This document shows positions 20,035 through 28,295 of a stretch of 64,000 nucleotides of DNA, one piece after another; the first letter of the stretch is position 1, and each line of letters starts with the position of its first letter. The DNA is taken from assembly GCF_026626335.1 (NCBI RefSeq), contig NZ_JAPNTZ010000004.1, positions 1-64,000 on the forward strand, in the 5' to 3' direction. The position numbers were made by a program, and so were the translations under genes. A model generated the notes under the pieces. The model worked only from the letters and a program-made list of their open reading frames with translations, did not search any database and was not told the origin of the DNA. The stretch comes from Paractinoplanes pyxinae (GTDB lineage Bacteria; Actinomycetota; Actinomycetes; Mycobacteriales; Micromonosporaceae).

Positions 20035-20472
20035 TCAGGGGATCTGGCCGAGGGTGCCCAGCGGGATCGCGCCGTTGCGGCGGGCCCGGAGCATGGCGGC
20101 CACGGTCTGGCCGGTGGTGACCGGGTCGAGCGGCATGACCAGCGTCTGGTCGACCTGGGCGTACGCGGCCAGCCAGCGGTCGGCCGCGCGGGCCAGCACG
20201 ACGCAGACGGGCGGGGGAGTCGCGTACTCGTCCTTGGTCTGCCGGGCGATGCCCAGGCCGCCGGCCGGGGCCGCCTCGCCGTCGAGCACCATCAGGTCGA
20301 TCTCGTACTTGTCGAGCAGGTTCCGGCAGTCTTCCCAGGTGGCCGCGTCGGCGAACTCGACCTTGAGGTCGGCCGCGGGACGCACCCCGATCGCCTGCCG
20401 GATCCTGTCCCGCACAGCGGGGTCGTCGCTGTAGAGGAGGACCGTGTACTGAGTGACCTGCGCATCGCTCAT
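20035..20472 (-). CDS. receiver-like protein without output domain
   Basis: A 145-residue single-domain protein with the CheY-like pattern: VLLYSDDPAVRDR at the N-terminus, a possible phosphoacceptor D64 in DLMVLDGEAAP, and alternating strands after it. The Lys normally seen at the end of strand five is replaced (LVMPLDP, residues 111-117), so phosphorylation signalling may differ or be lost. No DNA-binding or enzymatic domain follows. It starts at ATG 20472, 53 bases below the CtaG-like gene on the same strand. A role tied to oxidase assembly or to trpD is conceivable but unproven. Confidence 0.72.
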   Translation of the reverse strand: MSDAQVTQYTVLLYSDDPAVRDRIRQAIGVRPAADLKVEFADAATWEDCRNLLDKYEIDLMVLDGEAAPAGGLGIARQTKDEYATPPPVCVVLARAADRWLAAYAQVDQTLVMPLDPVTTGQTVAAMLRARRNGAIPLGTLGQIP

Positions 20473-20525
20473 TGTTTTGTGCCTCGGCTCACGTCGTAGG
20501 TGCACGGCGATCGTAACGGACACCA

Positions 20526-21521
20526 CTACGGGGTGTCGGACCCCGGTGCGCGGGTGTCGGCGGGGGCCCCGTTTGTGATCTTGGCGGCATCGTCGCGGGC
20601 CCGTCCGGCGGCCTCCTCGGCCTCCTGCCGATCGAGCGCGCGGTCGATCCGTCGGGCCTCGCGTTCGGACTGGCGCACCCACTGCAGGATCAGGATGCCG
20701 AGCATCGTGACGCTGACGATCTCGCCGCCGGCCCACAGGATGCCGCCCGCCGTGACCTGGTCGGCCTTGGGATCGGTCCAGCTCAGGCCCAGGCCGTTGT
20801 AGTAGTCGCCGGCCAGCAGGGTCGAGCTCTGCATGATCGTCAGGCCGAGCACCGTGTGGAACGGCACCGACAGCACCATGAGCAGGGCGCGGCCGGGGTA
20901 GGGCCAGCGGTTGGGCAGCGGGTCGAGGCCCAGCAGCGGCCAGAAGAACAGGCAGCCGGTGACGATGAAGTGGATGTGGATGAACTCGTGCAGCCAGGAG
21001 TGCAGCAGCGTCTGCCGGTAGAGGTCGGTGAAGTACAGGACGAACGGGTTGGCCACGAAGATGCCGAAGGCGACCAGCGGGAACGTCAGAACCCGGGCGA
21101 CCCGGCTGTGCACCACGGCGAGCAGACGCCGCCGCGGCGAGGCGGGCAGCGTACGCAGGGCAAGCGTGACCGGCGCGCCCAGCGCGAGAAAGATCGGGCC
21201 CACCATGGACAGCACCATGTGCTGGACCATGTGCACCGAGAGCAGCGTGGTGTCGTACGCCTCGATGCCGGTGACCGTGACGGCCGCGATCGAGCCGAGT
21301 CCACCGGCGACGAACGCCACCGTGCGACCGGCCGGCCAGTGGTCGCCCCGCTGCCGCAGCCGGTACACGCCGTAGCCGTACAGCGCGGCCGCCACCACGA
21401 GGAACAGGGCGACCAGGCTGCCCAGGTGGATCTCGGTGAAGATCGCACCCGCGGTGAACGGCGGAAGAACAGTATCCCCGCCGGCGGCGGCGAGTGTGGG
21501 CATTTCGGCTAGGTGCACCAC
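20526..21521 (-). CDS. cytochrome c oxidase assembly factor (CtaG/caa3 type)
   Basis: A 331-residue polytopic membrane protein of the Caa3_CtaG family, with about seven hydrophobic segments. Histidine-rich motifs fit a copper-handling assembly factor: SVHMVQHMVLSMVGP, SWLHEFIHIHFIVTG and VPFHTVLGL. The last 45 residues are a soluble charged tail. It is divergent from ctaE, with a 99-base gap, and probably helps load copper into the aa3 oxidase coded alongside. The start is GTG 21521. Confidence 0.88.
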   Translation of the reverse strand: MVHLAEMPTLAAAGGDTVLPPFTAGAIFTEIHLGSLVALFLVVAAALYGYGVYRLRQRGDHWPAGRTVAFVAGGLGSIAAVTVTGIEAYDTTLLSVHMVQHMVLSMVGPIFLALGAPVTLALRTLPASPRRRLLAVVHSRVARVLTFPLVAFGIFVANPFVLYFTDLYRQTLLHSWLHEFIHIHFIVTGCLFFWPLLGLDPLPNRWPYPGRALLMVLSVPFHTVLGLTIMQSSTLLAGDYYNGLGLSWTDPKADQVTAGGILWAGGEIVSVTMLGILILQWVRQSEREARRIDRALDRQEAEEAAGRARDDAAKITNGAPADTRAPGSDTP

Positions 21522-21620
21522 CCGAGGCTAGGCCTATCCGGTGGCGGCCGGTAATTCCGGGCTGCAACTCGTGCCTGAATTCGACCCCCCGCAGCACGTT
21601 GCACTGATCGCGGGGCAATA

Positions 21621-22229
21621 ATGAGCCTCGTGACAGCGGCCTCAGCCATCGACAAGAGCAGGATCCACTCGCTGACGCGACCGAACATGGTGAGCGTCGG
21701 CACGATCGTGTGGCTCTCCAGCGAGCTCATGTTCTTCGCGGCACTGTTCGCGATGTACTTCTCGATCCGCGCGGCGGCGCCGGAGCAGTGGGAGCTCCAT
21801 ACCGAAGCGCTCAAGATCCCGTACGCGACGACGTTCACGGTGATCCTGGTGCTCTCCTCGGTCACGTGCCAGCTCGGCGTGTTCGCGGCGGAGAAGGGTG
21901 ATGTGTTCGCGCTGCGGCGCTGGTTCACCATCACCTTCGTGATGGGCCTGATCTTCGTGCTCGGGCAGGCCAACGAGTACCGCAACCTGGTCCACGAGGG
22001 CATCAAGCTCAACGGCGACGGGTACGGCTCGATGTTCTACCTGACGACCGGCTTCCACGGCCTGCACGTCACGGGCGGTCTCATCGCCTTCATCGTCTAC
22101 ATGATCCGTACGACCATGGGTAGGTTCACCCCGGCGCAGGCCACCTCGGCGATCGTCGTGTCGTACTACTGGCACTTCGTGGACATCGTGTGGATCGCGC
22201 TGTTCGCCATGATCTATTGGCTGCAGTAG
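21621..22229 (+). CDS. ctaE: cytochrome c oxidase subunit III
   Basis: A 202-residue membrane protein with five hydrophobic segments. Typical subunit III stretches are present: [45 protein letters not shown] and [15 protein letters not shown] at the C-terminus. It heads the ctaE-qcrCAB operon found throughout actinobacteria, where the bc1 complex and aa3 oxidase work as one supercomplex. qcrC starts 51 bases later. Confidence 0.97.
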   Translation: MSLVTAASAIDKSRIHSLTRPNMVSVGTIVWLSSELMFFAALFAMYFSIRAAAPEQWELHTEALKIPYATTFTVILVLSSVTCQLGVFAAEKGDVFALRRWFTITFVMGLIFVLGQANEYRNLVHEGIKLNGDGYGSMFYLTTGFHGLHVTGGLIAFIVYMIRTTMGRFTPAQATSAIVVSYYWHFVDIVWIALFAMIYWLQ

Positions 22230-22280
22230 ACCCCGCCTTCGTCCATGAGCATCAGGTCAAAACGCAGAGGGATACAACCC

Positions 22281-23129
22281 ATGACTTCTGACACCCCCGC
22301 CCGCCGGCGCCTCCGGGTGTTCTCCCGGCGGCGCGGCGCGCCGAGCCGGGCGCGCCGGCGGATCGGCGCGGCGGTGCGCATGCTCGCCGCCCTCGCGCTG
22401 GCCGGCGGCGTCTACACCGCTTTCGCCCCGGGCGCGTTCGCCGACGAGCCGAAGCAGCTCTCGGCCACCGCGCTCGAGGGCAAGCAGCTGTACGACAACA
22501 GCTGCATCACCTGCCACGGCCGCGACGGCCAGGGTGTCGAGGACCGCGGGCCGAGCCTGATCGGCGTCGGCTCGGCGGCGGTCGAGTTCCAGGTGGGCAC
22601 CGGCCGCATGCCGATGGTCCGCCAGGAGGCTCAGGCCGAGCAGAAGAAGCCGGTGTTCGACAAGAACCAGACCAAGCAGCTCGGCCAGTACATCCAGGAG
22701 CTGGGTGGAGGCCCCCAGCTGCCCTCGGGTGAGCTGGTCGAGAACCTGGACGAGAACCCCGAGGCGATCGCCCGCGGCGGCGAGCTGTTCCGGGTCAACT
22801 GCACCTCGTGCCACGGCTTCGGCGGTGGCGGCGGCGCGCTGTCGTCGGGCAAGTTCGCCCCGGCGCTGCACGACGCGACGCCCGAGGAGATCTACGCCGC
22901 GATGCTGAGCGGCCCGCAGAACATGCCGGTGTTCGGCGACAACCAGCTCACGCCGGAAGAGAAGCGCGAGATCATCACCTACATCACCCTGCAGCTGCAG
23001 GAGGACAAGGACCCGGGCGGCCTGTTCAACCTCGGCCGGTACGGTCCGTCCACCGAGGGTGTCGCGATCTTCCTCGTCGGCATCACGCTTCTGGTCTTCA
23101 CGTCGCTGTGGATTGCGGGGAAGTCATGA
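22281..23129 (+). CDS. qcrC: diheme cytochrome c subunit of the bc1 complex
   Basis: A 282-residue fused diheme cytochrome c that replaces soluble cytochrome c between bc1 and the oxidase. The two heme-binding motifs are CITCHG and CTSCHG. It has an Arg-rich N-terminus and signal/anchor segment (about 30-55) and a C-terminal membrane span (IFLVGITLLVFTSLWI). I chose ATG 22281, with an agaggg about nine bases upstream; the in-frame ATG at 22245 lacks a ribosome-binding site. Its stop overlaps the qcrA start (ATGA). Confidence 0.95.
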   Translation: MTSDTPARRRLRVFSRRRGAPSRARRRIGAAVRMLAALALAGGVYTAFAPGAFADEPKQLSATALEGKQLYDNSCITCHGRDGQGVEDRGPSLIGVGSAAVEFQVGTGRMPMVRQEAQAEQKKPVFDKNQTKQLGQYIQELGGGPQLPSGELVENLDENPEAIARGGELFRVNCTSCHGFGGGGGALSSGKFAPALHDATPEEIYAAMLSGPQNMPVFGDNQLTPEEKREIITYITLQLQEDKDPGGLFNLGRYGPSTEGVAIFLVGITLLVFTSLWIAGKS

Positions 23130-24232
23130 CCACGCTGCATCACGACGCGCCCGACGCTCCCGAGCCGGTCGACGTCGACGACCCGCGGCTCAGCCGCTTC
23201 GACGTCGTGAAGGAGGGACTGCGCCGCGACGAGATCGAGATCATCACGTACGAGTCGCAGTTCCAGGGCAACAACTCCAAGGCCGAGAAGCGGGTCGTCC
23301 GCAACATCGCCCTGCTGTTCATCCTGGCCGGTGTGGCCGCCTTCGCCTTCCTCGGCTTCTACATCTTCTGGCCGTGGCGGTTCGAGCTGGGCCACACGCT
23401 GAGCGACTACTACACGCCGCTGCTCGGCATCTCGCTCGGCATCGCGCTGTTCGCGGTCGGCTTCGCGATCCTGGCCTGGGCCAAGAAGCTGCTGCCGCAC
23501 GAGGTGTCGATCCAGGCCCGGCACGACGGCGCGTCCCCGACCGACGAGCAGAAGATCACCGGCCAGACGATGCTGTTCGTCGGTGACGAGCTCAACCAGG
23601 GCGTCCAGCGCCGGCCGCTGCTCAAGGGCGCGATCGGCTTCGGCCTGGCGCCGATCGGCCTGGTCGCGGCGGCCCCGCTGATCGGCGGCCTGATCGAGAA
23701 CCCGCACAAGGCCGAGCACCCCGACCTGTTCACCACCGGCTTCAGCCCGGCCAAGAACGGCGGCAACCTGGTCCGGCTCACCCGGGACGACGGCACGCCG
23801 ATCCGGCCCGAGGACGTCAGCACCGGCGGCCAGATGACGGTCTTCCCCGGCATCCCGCACGGCGCCACCAACGAGTACGCCGACTCGCCGACCCTGCTGA
23901 TCCACCTGCGGGCCGACGACGCGGAGGAGACGCGCAACAACGCCGACGCCGACCGGCGCAACGCCGGGTCGATGTGGGGCAACTATGTCGCGTACTCCAA
24001 GATCTGCACGCACGCCGGTTGCCCGGCTAGCCTTTACGAGCAGCAGACGAACCGCCTGCTGTGCCCCTGCCACCAGTCGCAGTTCCTGATCACCCGGAAC
24101 GCGCAGCCGATCTTCGGTCCCGCCACCCGGCGGCTGCCGATGCTGCCGCTCGGGGTGGACGAGGAGGGCTACTTCGTGGCAACGTCCGATTACAAAGACA
24201 CAGTCGGACCTGACTTCTGGGAGCGGCCGTGA
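23126..24232 (+). CDS. qcrA: Rieske iron-sulfur subunit of the bc1 complex
   Basis: A 368-residue actinobacterial Rieske subunit. The N-terminal half has three membrane segments (about residues 60-75, 95-115 and 165-185), as expected for this group. The [2Fe-2S] site is CTHAGCP with CPCHQSQF near the C-terminus. It starts at ATG overlapping the qcrC stop and ends in a GTGA overlap with qcrB, so qcrCAB is translationally coupled. Confidence 0.97.
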   Translation: MTTLHHDAPDAPEPVDVDDPRLSRFDVVKEGLRRDEIEIITYESQFQGNNSKAEKRVVRNIALLFILAGVAAFAFLGFYIFWPWRFELGHTLSDYYTPLLGISLGIALFAVGFAILAWAKKLLPHEVSIQARHDGASPTDEQKITGQTMLFVGDELNQGVQRRPLLKGAIGFGLAPIGLVAAAPLIGGLIENPHKAEHPDLFTTGFSPAKNGGNLVRLTRDDGTPIRPEDVSTGGQMTVFPGIPHGATNEYADSPTLLIHLRADDAEETRNNADADRRNAGSMWGNYVAYSKICTHAGCPASLYEQQTNRLLCPCHQSQFLITRNAQPIFGPATRRLPMLPLGVDEEGYFVATSDYKDTVGPDFWERP

Positions 24233-25845
24233 AGCGCCGAACAGGCAAAGCCGATCTTCAGCAGGCGCCGGTCACCTTCGCCAAGGGCGTAGACGAGCGG
24301 TTCCAAGCCTCCACTCCTCTGCGTGCCCTTCTCAACAAGGTCTTCCCTGACCACTGGTCGTTCCTGCTGGGTGAGATCGCGCTCTTCTCGTTCATCATCC
24401 TGCTGCTCACGGGCGTCTTCCTGACGCTGTTCTTCGACCCGTCGATGTCGGAGACGGCCTACGAGGGCGCCTACCCGGCGCTGCGTGGCACCGAGATGTC
24501 GCAGGCCTACGCGTCCTCGCTGCACCTGTCGTTCGAGGTGCGCGGTGGTCTGTTCATGCGCCAGATGCATCACTGGGCGGCGCTGCTGTTCATGGCGTCG
24601 ATCGTCGTGCACATGCTGCGCATCTTCTTCACCGGCGCATACCGGAAGCCGCGCGAGGCCAACTGGGTCATCGGCATGGCCCTGTTCCTGCTCGGCTTCC
24701 TGGCCGGCTTCACGGGCTACTCGCTCCCCGACGACGGTCTCTCCGGCACCGGCCTGCGCATCGCCTCGGCGATCATGCTGTCCATCCCGGTTGTCGGCAC
24801 GTGGATCTCGGCGTCCATCTTCGGCGGCGAGTTCCCCGGCCACCTGATCATCGGCCGGTTCTACATCGCGCACGTGCTGCTGATCCCGGGCGGTCTGCTC
24901 GCGCTGATCAGCGTTCACCTGGGCCTGGTCTTCAAGCAGAAGCACACCCAGTGGCCGGGCCCGATGCGGACCAACACCAACGTGGTCGGCGAACGCATGT
25001 TCCCGCGGTACGCGCTCAAGCAGGGCGGCTTCTTCATGGCTGTCTTCGGCACGGTGGCGCTGCTGGCCGGCCTGTTCCAGATCAACCCGATCTGGCTGTT
25101 CGGGCCGTACCGGGCGTCCGAGGTGTCGTCGGCGTCGCAGCCCGACTGGTACGTCATGTTCATGGACGGCCTGGTCCGGCTCATGCCGAATTGGCAGATC
25201 TACATCGGCGACTACAGCCTCCCGCCGCTGTTCTGGCCCGCAGTGGTCGGCCTGGGCTTCTTCACCACGGCGCCGATGGCCTGGCCCTGGCTCGAGGCCC
25301 GCAAGACCGGCGACAAGCGGATCCACAACCTGCTCGAGCGCCCGCGCGACAACCCCGAGCGGGTCGGCATCGGTTCGATGGCGGTCACCTTCTTCATCTG
25401 GGCCACCATCTCCGGCGGCAACGACGTCATCGCCGACAAGTTCCACATCAGCCTCAACGCGATGACCTGGGCCGGTCGTATCGGACTGATCGTGCTGCCC
25501 GCGCTGGCCTACTTCATCGCGGTCCGCGTCTGCCTGGGTCTGCAGCAGCACGACCGCGAGGTGCTGGCCCACGGCGTCGAGACGGGCATCATCCGGCGCC
25601 TGCCGAACGGCCAGTTCGTCGAGGTGCACCAGCCGCTCGGCCCGGTCGACGAGCACGGCCACCCGGTGCCCATCGAGTACGGCGGCTGGGTCGTCCCGAA
25701 GAAGATGAACCGGGTCGGCGCCCTGGCGCCGGCGGTCAAGGGCTTCTTCTTCCCGGTCGAGAAGCCGTCCGAGGCTCCGGTCTCGCCCGGCATGCCGCCG
25801 GTCAGCGGCGACACCCGCGAAGAGATCACGTCCGGCCGTAAGTAA
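24229..25845 (+). CDS. qcrB: cytochrome b subunit of the bc1 complex
   Basis: A 538-residue cytochrome b with about nine hydrophobic segments and a long cytoplasmic C-terminal tail (from about residue 430). Heme-ligand regions are [20 protein letters not shown] and [20 protein letters not shown]. It oxidises menaquinol and is the target of Q-site inhibitors in mycobacteria. GTG 24229 overlaps the qcrA stop by four bases. A perfect UUCG-loop terminator closes the operon. Confidence 0.97.
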   Translation: MKRRTGKADLQQAPVTFAKGVDERFQASTPLRALLNKVFPDHWSFLLGEIALFSFIILLLTGVFLTLFFDPSMSETAYEGAYPALRGTEMSQAYASSLHLSFEVRGGLFMRQMHHWAALLFMASIVVHMLRIFFTGAYRKPREANWVIGMALFLLGFLAGFTGYSLPDDGLSGTGLRIASAIMLSIPVVGTWISASIFGGEFPGHLIIGRFYIAHVLLIPGGLLALISVHLGLVFKQKHTQWPGPMRTNTNVVGERMFPRYALKQGGFFMAVFGTVALLAGLFQINPIWLFGPYRASEVSSASQPDWYVMFMDGLVRLMPNWQIYIGDYSLPPLFWPAVVGLGFFTTAPMAWPWLEARKTGDKRIHNLLERPRDNPERVGIGSMAVTFFIWATISGGNDVIADKFHISLNAMTWAGRIGLIVLPALAYFIAVRVCLGLQQHDREVLAHGVETGIIRRLPNGQFVEVHQPLGPVDEHGHPVPIEYGGWVVPKKMNRVGALAPAVKGFFFPVEKPSEAPVSPGMPPVSGDTREEITSGRK

Positions 25846-25863
25846 GTAACACAGCGACGACGA

Positions 25864-25894
25864 GGGGCCCGCTTCGGCGGGCCCCTTTTCGTTT
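25864..25894 (+). terminator. Rho-independent terminator after qcrB
   Basis: GGGGCCCGC, loop TTCG, GCGGGCCCC, then TTTTCGTTT. A nine-pair perfect stem with a stable UUCG tetraloop and a T tract, 18 bases after the qcrB stop. It is the most classical terminator in the window. Confidence 0.96.
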
Positions 25895-25959
25895 GCCGTC
25901 GTCCCGCGGCGGATAGCATGGTCGCGACCACTCCGCCCGCCCAGCCGAGGAGCCCGCAG

Positions 25960-26247
25960 GTGAACACCGCGATCGTGCACATCGACTGCGCCACCGACTC
26001 GATTCCCGAGGTCGCCGAGGCTCTGGCCGCCCTCGACGGGGTGAGCGAGGTCTACTCGGTCGCCGGCAACGTCGACCTCATCGCGGTGGTCCGCGTGGCC
26101 AAGTTCGACGACATCGCCGAGGTCATCGCGGGCAAGATCTCCAAGACGCCGGGCGTGCTCAACACGGAGTCGCACATCGCGTTCCGGGCCTACTCCAAGC
26201 ACGACCTCGAGGACGCCTTCGCCATCGGCCTGCCCGACGCCGACTAG
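25960..26247 (+). CDS. stand-alone Lrp/AsnC effector-binding (RAM) domain
   Basis: A 95-residue protein that consists only of the C-terminal Lrp/AsnC ligand-binding fold, without a DNA-binding domain. Seen are AIVHIDCATDSIPEVAEAL, VSEVYSVAGNVDLIAVVRV and TPGVLNTESHIAFRAYSK. GTG 25960 is preceded by gaggag seven bases upstream. Such stand-alone RAM proteins may bind amino acids and modulate other proteins. It lies after the qcr terminator; its stop is shared with the convergent gene (CTAG). Confidence 0.85.
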   Translation: MNTAIVHIDCATDSIPEVAEALAALDGVSEVYSVAGNVDLIAVVRVAKFDDIAEVIAGKISKTPGVLNTESHIAFRAYSKHDLEDAFAIGLPDAD

Positions 26248-26675
26248 CCCTGGCCCTCGCCCGTGCTGGGGCCCTCGTCGGTGATCGGGAACGAGTGGTG
26301 CTCGTGGGTCACGAGCCAGCGGCCGTCCTGTTTGCGCAGGCCCAGGCTCAGCCGCAACCGGCGGTCGGGGTGCTCGGCCAGCTCGGCGGGCTCGCCGCAG
26401 CGTAGGAGGGCATGGGCGAACGCCACGTCGTCGCCCGCCGTGACCTCGAGCCGGACGATCTCGAAGACGGCGCCGGACTCGATCCAGCGGAAGAACGGCG
26501 GCCAGGTCTCGCGATAGGCGTCGATTCCCCGTACGCCGTCCTGCGGCGGTGGCACGTCGAACATCACGATGTCGTCGGCATGGCCGGCCACGACGGCGGG
26601 CAGGTCGCCGGCGCGGATGGCGGCCGCCCAGCCTTCGATCAGGTCGGTGATGAGTTTCTCGTCGTCTCGCTGCAT
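26244..26675 (-). CDS. SnoaL/NTF2-like protein
   Basis: A 143-residue protein with the NTF2-like alpha+beta barrel pattern: an N-terminal helix pair, HADDIVMFDVPPP, GIDAYRETWPPFF, and strands ending WLVTHEHHSFPI. It belongs with SgcJ/EcaC-type or ketosteroid-isomerase-like proteins of varied or unknown activity. It stands alone on the minus strand and its ATG start has gggag upstream. Confidence 0.82.
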   Translation of the reverse strand: MQRDDEKLITDLIEGWAAAIRAGDLPAVVAGHADDIVMFDVPPPQDGVRGIDAYRETWPPFFRWIESGAVFEIVRLEVTAGDDVAFAHALLRCGEPAELAEHPDRRLRLSLGLRKQDGRWLVTHEHHSFPITDEGPSTGEGQG

Positions 26676-26738
26676 GAGTGTGGTCTCCCTTCACCGGTAA
26701 GACCGCCGCCGAGCCGCGAACTCATCGGCTCCGCCCGT

Positions 26739-27572
26739 TCAGACCGGGACGGTGAGGTTGCCCGGGGCGCGCACGGTGCTGGTCAGGGACTCGGTGGGGA
26801 GCACCTGAGCGCCGGGCCAGATCACGCAGCGGTGCAGGTTGCCGTCGACCCGCGCCCCGGCGCCGACCACCGAGTTGCTGACCGTGCCAGTGACGGAGGC
26901 CGTGGGGTCGATCAGCGAGCCGCCCTGGGTGGCGTGCAGGTTGGCCAGCAGATAGTCGGCCGGGGTGCCGGTGTCGATGTAGACGCCGTCGAAGTGGATC
27001 AGCTCGAGGCTGCCCTCGGCCTCGGCCGGGCGCCAGACCGTGCGTACGAGATCGCTCTGCTCGGTCGAGAGGGCACGGACGTAGCGCCAGGGCAGCAGCG
27101 AGAAGCCGGTGAAACGGCGGCCGCTGAAGCCGCCCGTGGTGCCGGGGAGGGTCGGCTTGGTGAGCATGCGGACCGTCTCGCCGTCCCAGCCGTCCAGCAG
27201 AGCCGCGATGTCTTTGCCGGGCTCGCGGGTGGGATCGGCCAGGTAGGCGTCGGCGTTGCCGACCAGGGCGCCGCGGCCGTCGATCCAGGACTTGAGGCGA
27301 CCCACGCCGCCCGACGTGCCGACCGGGCCGTCCGGCTCCACCGAGAGGTGGCCGCGGTCGCCGACGTGCCGCACGACCTGGTCGGCCAGGTAGGCGGCGT
27401 TGACGGCGACCTCGGCCGGGCCGGTGAGGCCGAGACCGGCCAGCCGGGTCAGCGCCCGGTCGAGCAGCGGCACGTTGCCGACCGGGCACAGGGCCTTCGG
27501 CAGCAGCTCGGTGAGCGGCCGCAGCCGCTGCCCCTCCCCGGCGGCCAGGATCACCCCGGCGACGGAAGTCAC
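26739..27572 (-). CDS. sugar-phosphate nucleotidyltransferase-like protein
   Basis: A 277-residue protein of the NTP_transferase family. The N-terminal signature GVILAAGEGQRLRPLTELLPKALCP is intact at about 6-30. VVGNADAYLADP-like residues (LVGNADAYL) give the metal-binding Asp. Strongly hydrophobic strands typical of left-handed beta-helix turns follow residue 215 (SLIDPTASVTGTVSNSVVGA). Which sugar and nucleotide are used is unknown. Its start overlaps the Nudix stop by four bases (ATGA), so the two proteins are co-made. Confidence 0.86.
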   Translation of the reverse strand: MTSVAGVILAAGEGQRLRPLTELLPKALCPVGNVPLLDRALTRLAGLGLTGPAEVAVNAAYLADQVVRHVGDRGHLSVEPDGPVGTSGGVGRLKSWIDGRGALVGNADAYLADPTREPGKDIAALLDGWDGETVRMLTKPTLPGTTGGFSGRRFTGFSLLPWRYVRALSTEQSDLVRTVWRPAEAEGSLELIHFDGVYIDTGTPADYLLANLHATQGGSLIDPTASVTGTVSNSVVGAGARVDGNLHRCVIWPGAQVLPTESLTSTVRAPGNLTVPV

Positions 27573-28252
27573 GCCCGCTCCTCGTCCACGGTGGCCGGGC
27601 CACGGTCCGCCTTGGTTCCCGCCGGACGGGCCGCGTCGCGGTCCGCCGTGGCCCTCGCCGGGTCGGCCGTGCCGCGGTCTGCCTTGGTTTCCGCTGGACC
27701 GGCCGTGCCGCGGTCCGCGTTGGCCCTCGCCGGGTCGGCCGCGTCGCGGTCTGCCTTGCTTGCCGGTGGGCCGGCGAGGTCGTAGCGGGAGAGGAGGTCG
27801 GTCGTGTTGCGCGTCAGGCGGGGCAGGTCGTCGATCGGGAACCAGCCGATGTCGACGATCTCGCCGCCGTCGATGTGGAGGGTGGCCCGGGAGGCGTCGA
27901 CCGTACCGAAGAAGACGGTGTCGACCACGCCCACGGGGTGGACGATCGCGTTGGGGACGCCCGGGGTCAGGTCGTCGGGGTCGATGCGTACGCCGGTCTC
28001 TTCCAGAAGTTCCCGGGCCGCACCGATGGCCGGCTCTTCACGCCGCTTGAGCAGGCCCGCCGGCAGGCTCCAGCCGGCCTTGGAGGGCTGGCGCAGCAGC
28101 AACAGGTTGCCCGAATCGGCATCGCGGATCACGGCGACCGCGCCGACCAGATATTTCGGGGCGACCAGGATCACGGCGGCTCGGCGCAGGGGGCTGGGCA
28201 TGCGATAGAACGCCTGATATGCGTACGCCCGCACGCGCCGAGGAAAACTCAC
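27569..28252 (-). CDS. Nudix hydrolase with repetitive C-terminal tail
   Basis: A 227-residue protein. The Nudix box runs from LPAGLLKRREEPAIGAARE to LLEETGV (about 65-90). The catalytic domain ends near residue 165. The tail of about 60 residues is five degenerate 12-residue units of the type ADRGTADPARAT and is probably disordered. I chose GTG 28252, where the domain-like sequence begins (SFPRRVRAYAYQ); upstream residues are Ser/Arg rich. It lies 43 bases below the RelA/SpoT gene on the same strand and is coupled to the nucleotidyltransferase gene. Substrate unknown. Confidence 0.86.
   Translation of the reverse strand: MSFPRRVRAYAYQAFYRMPSPLRRAAVILVAPKYLVGAVAVIRDADSGNLLLLRQPSKAGWSLPAGLLKRREEPAIGAARELLEETGVRIDPDDLTPGVPNAIVHPVGVVDTVFFGTVDASRATLHIDGGEIVDIGWFPIDDLPRLTRNTTDLLSRYDLAGPPASKADRDAADPARANADRGTAGPAETKADRGTADPARATADRDAARPAGTKADRGPATVDEERA
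27592..27775 (-). repeat. 36-bp tandem repeats in the Nudix gene tail
   Basis: About five imperfect 36-base units encode KADRDAADPARAN, ADRGTAGPAETK, ADRGTADPARAT, ADRDAARPAGTK and ADRGPATV. Unit length keeps the reading frame. The tail is likely variable in length between strains. Confidence 0.8.
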
Positions 28253-28295
28253 GTCGTCCAGGCTAGCGGGGTGCCGCCGCCCGCCCGGAGGCGGC

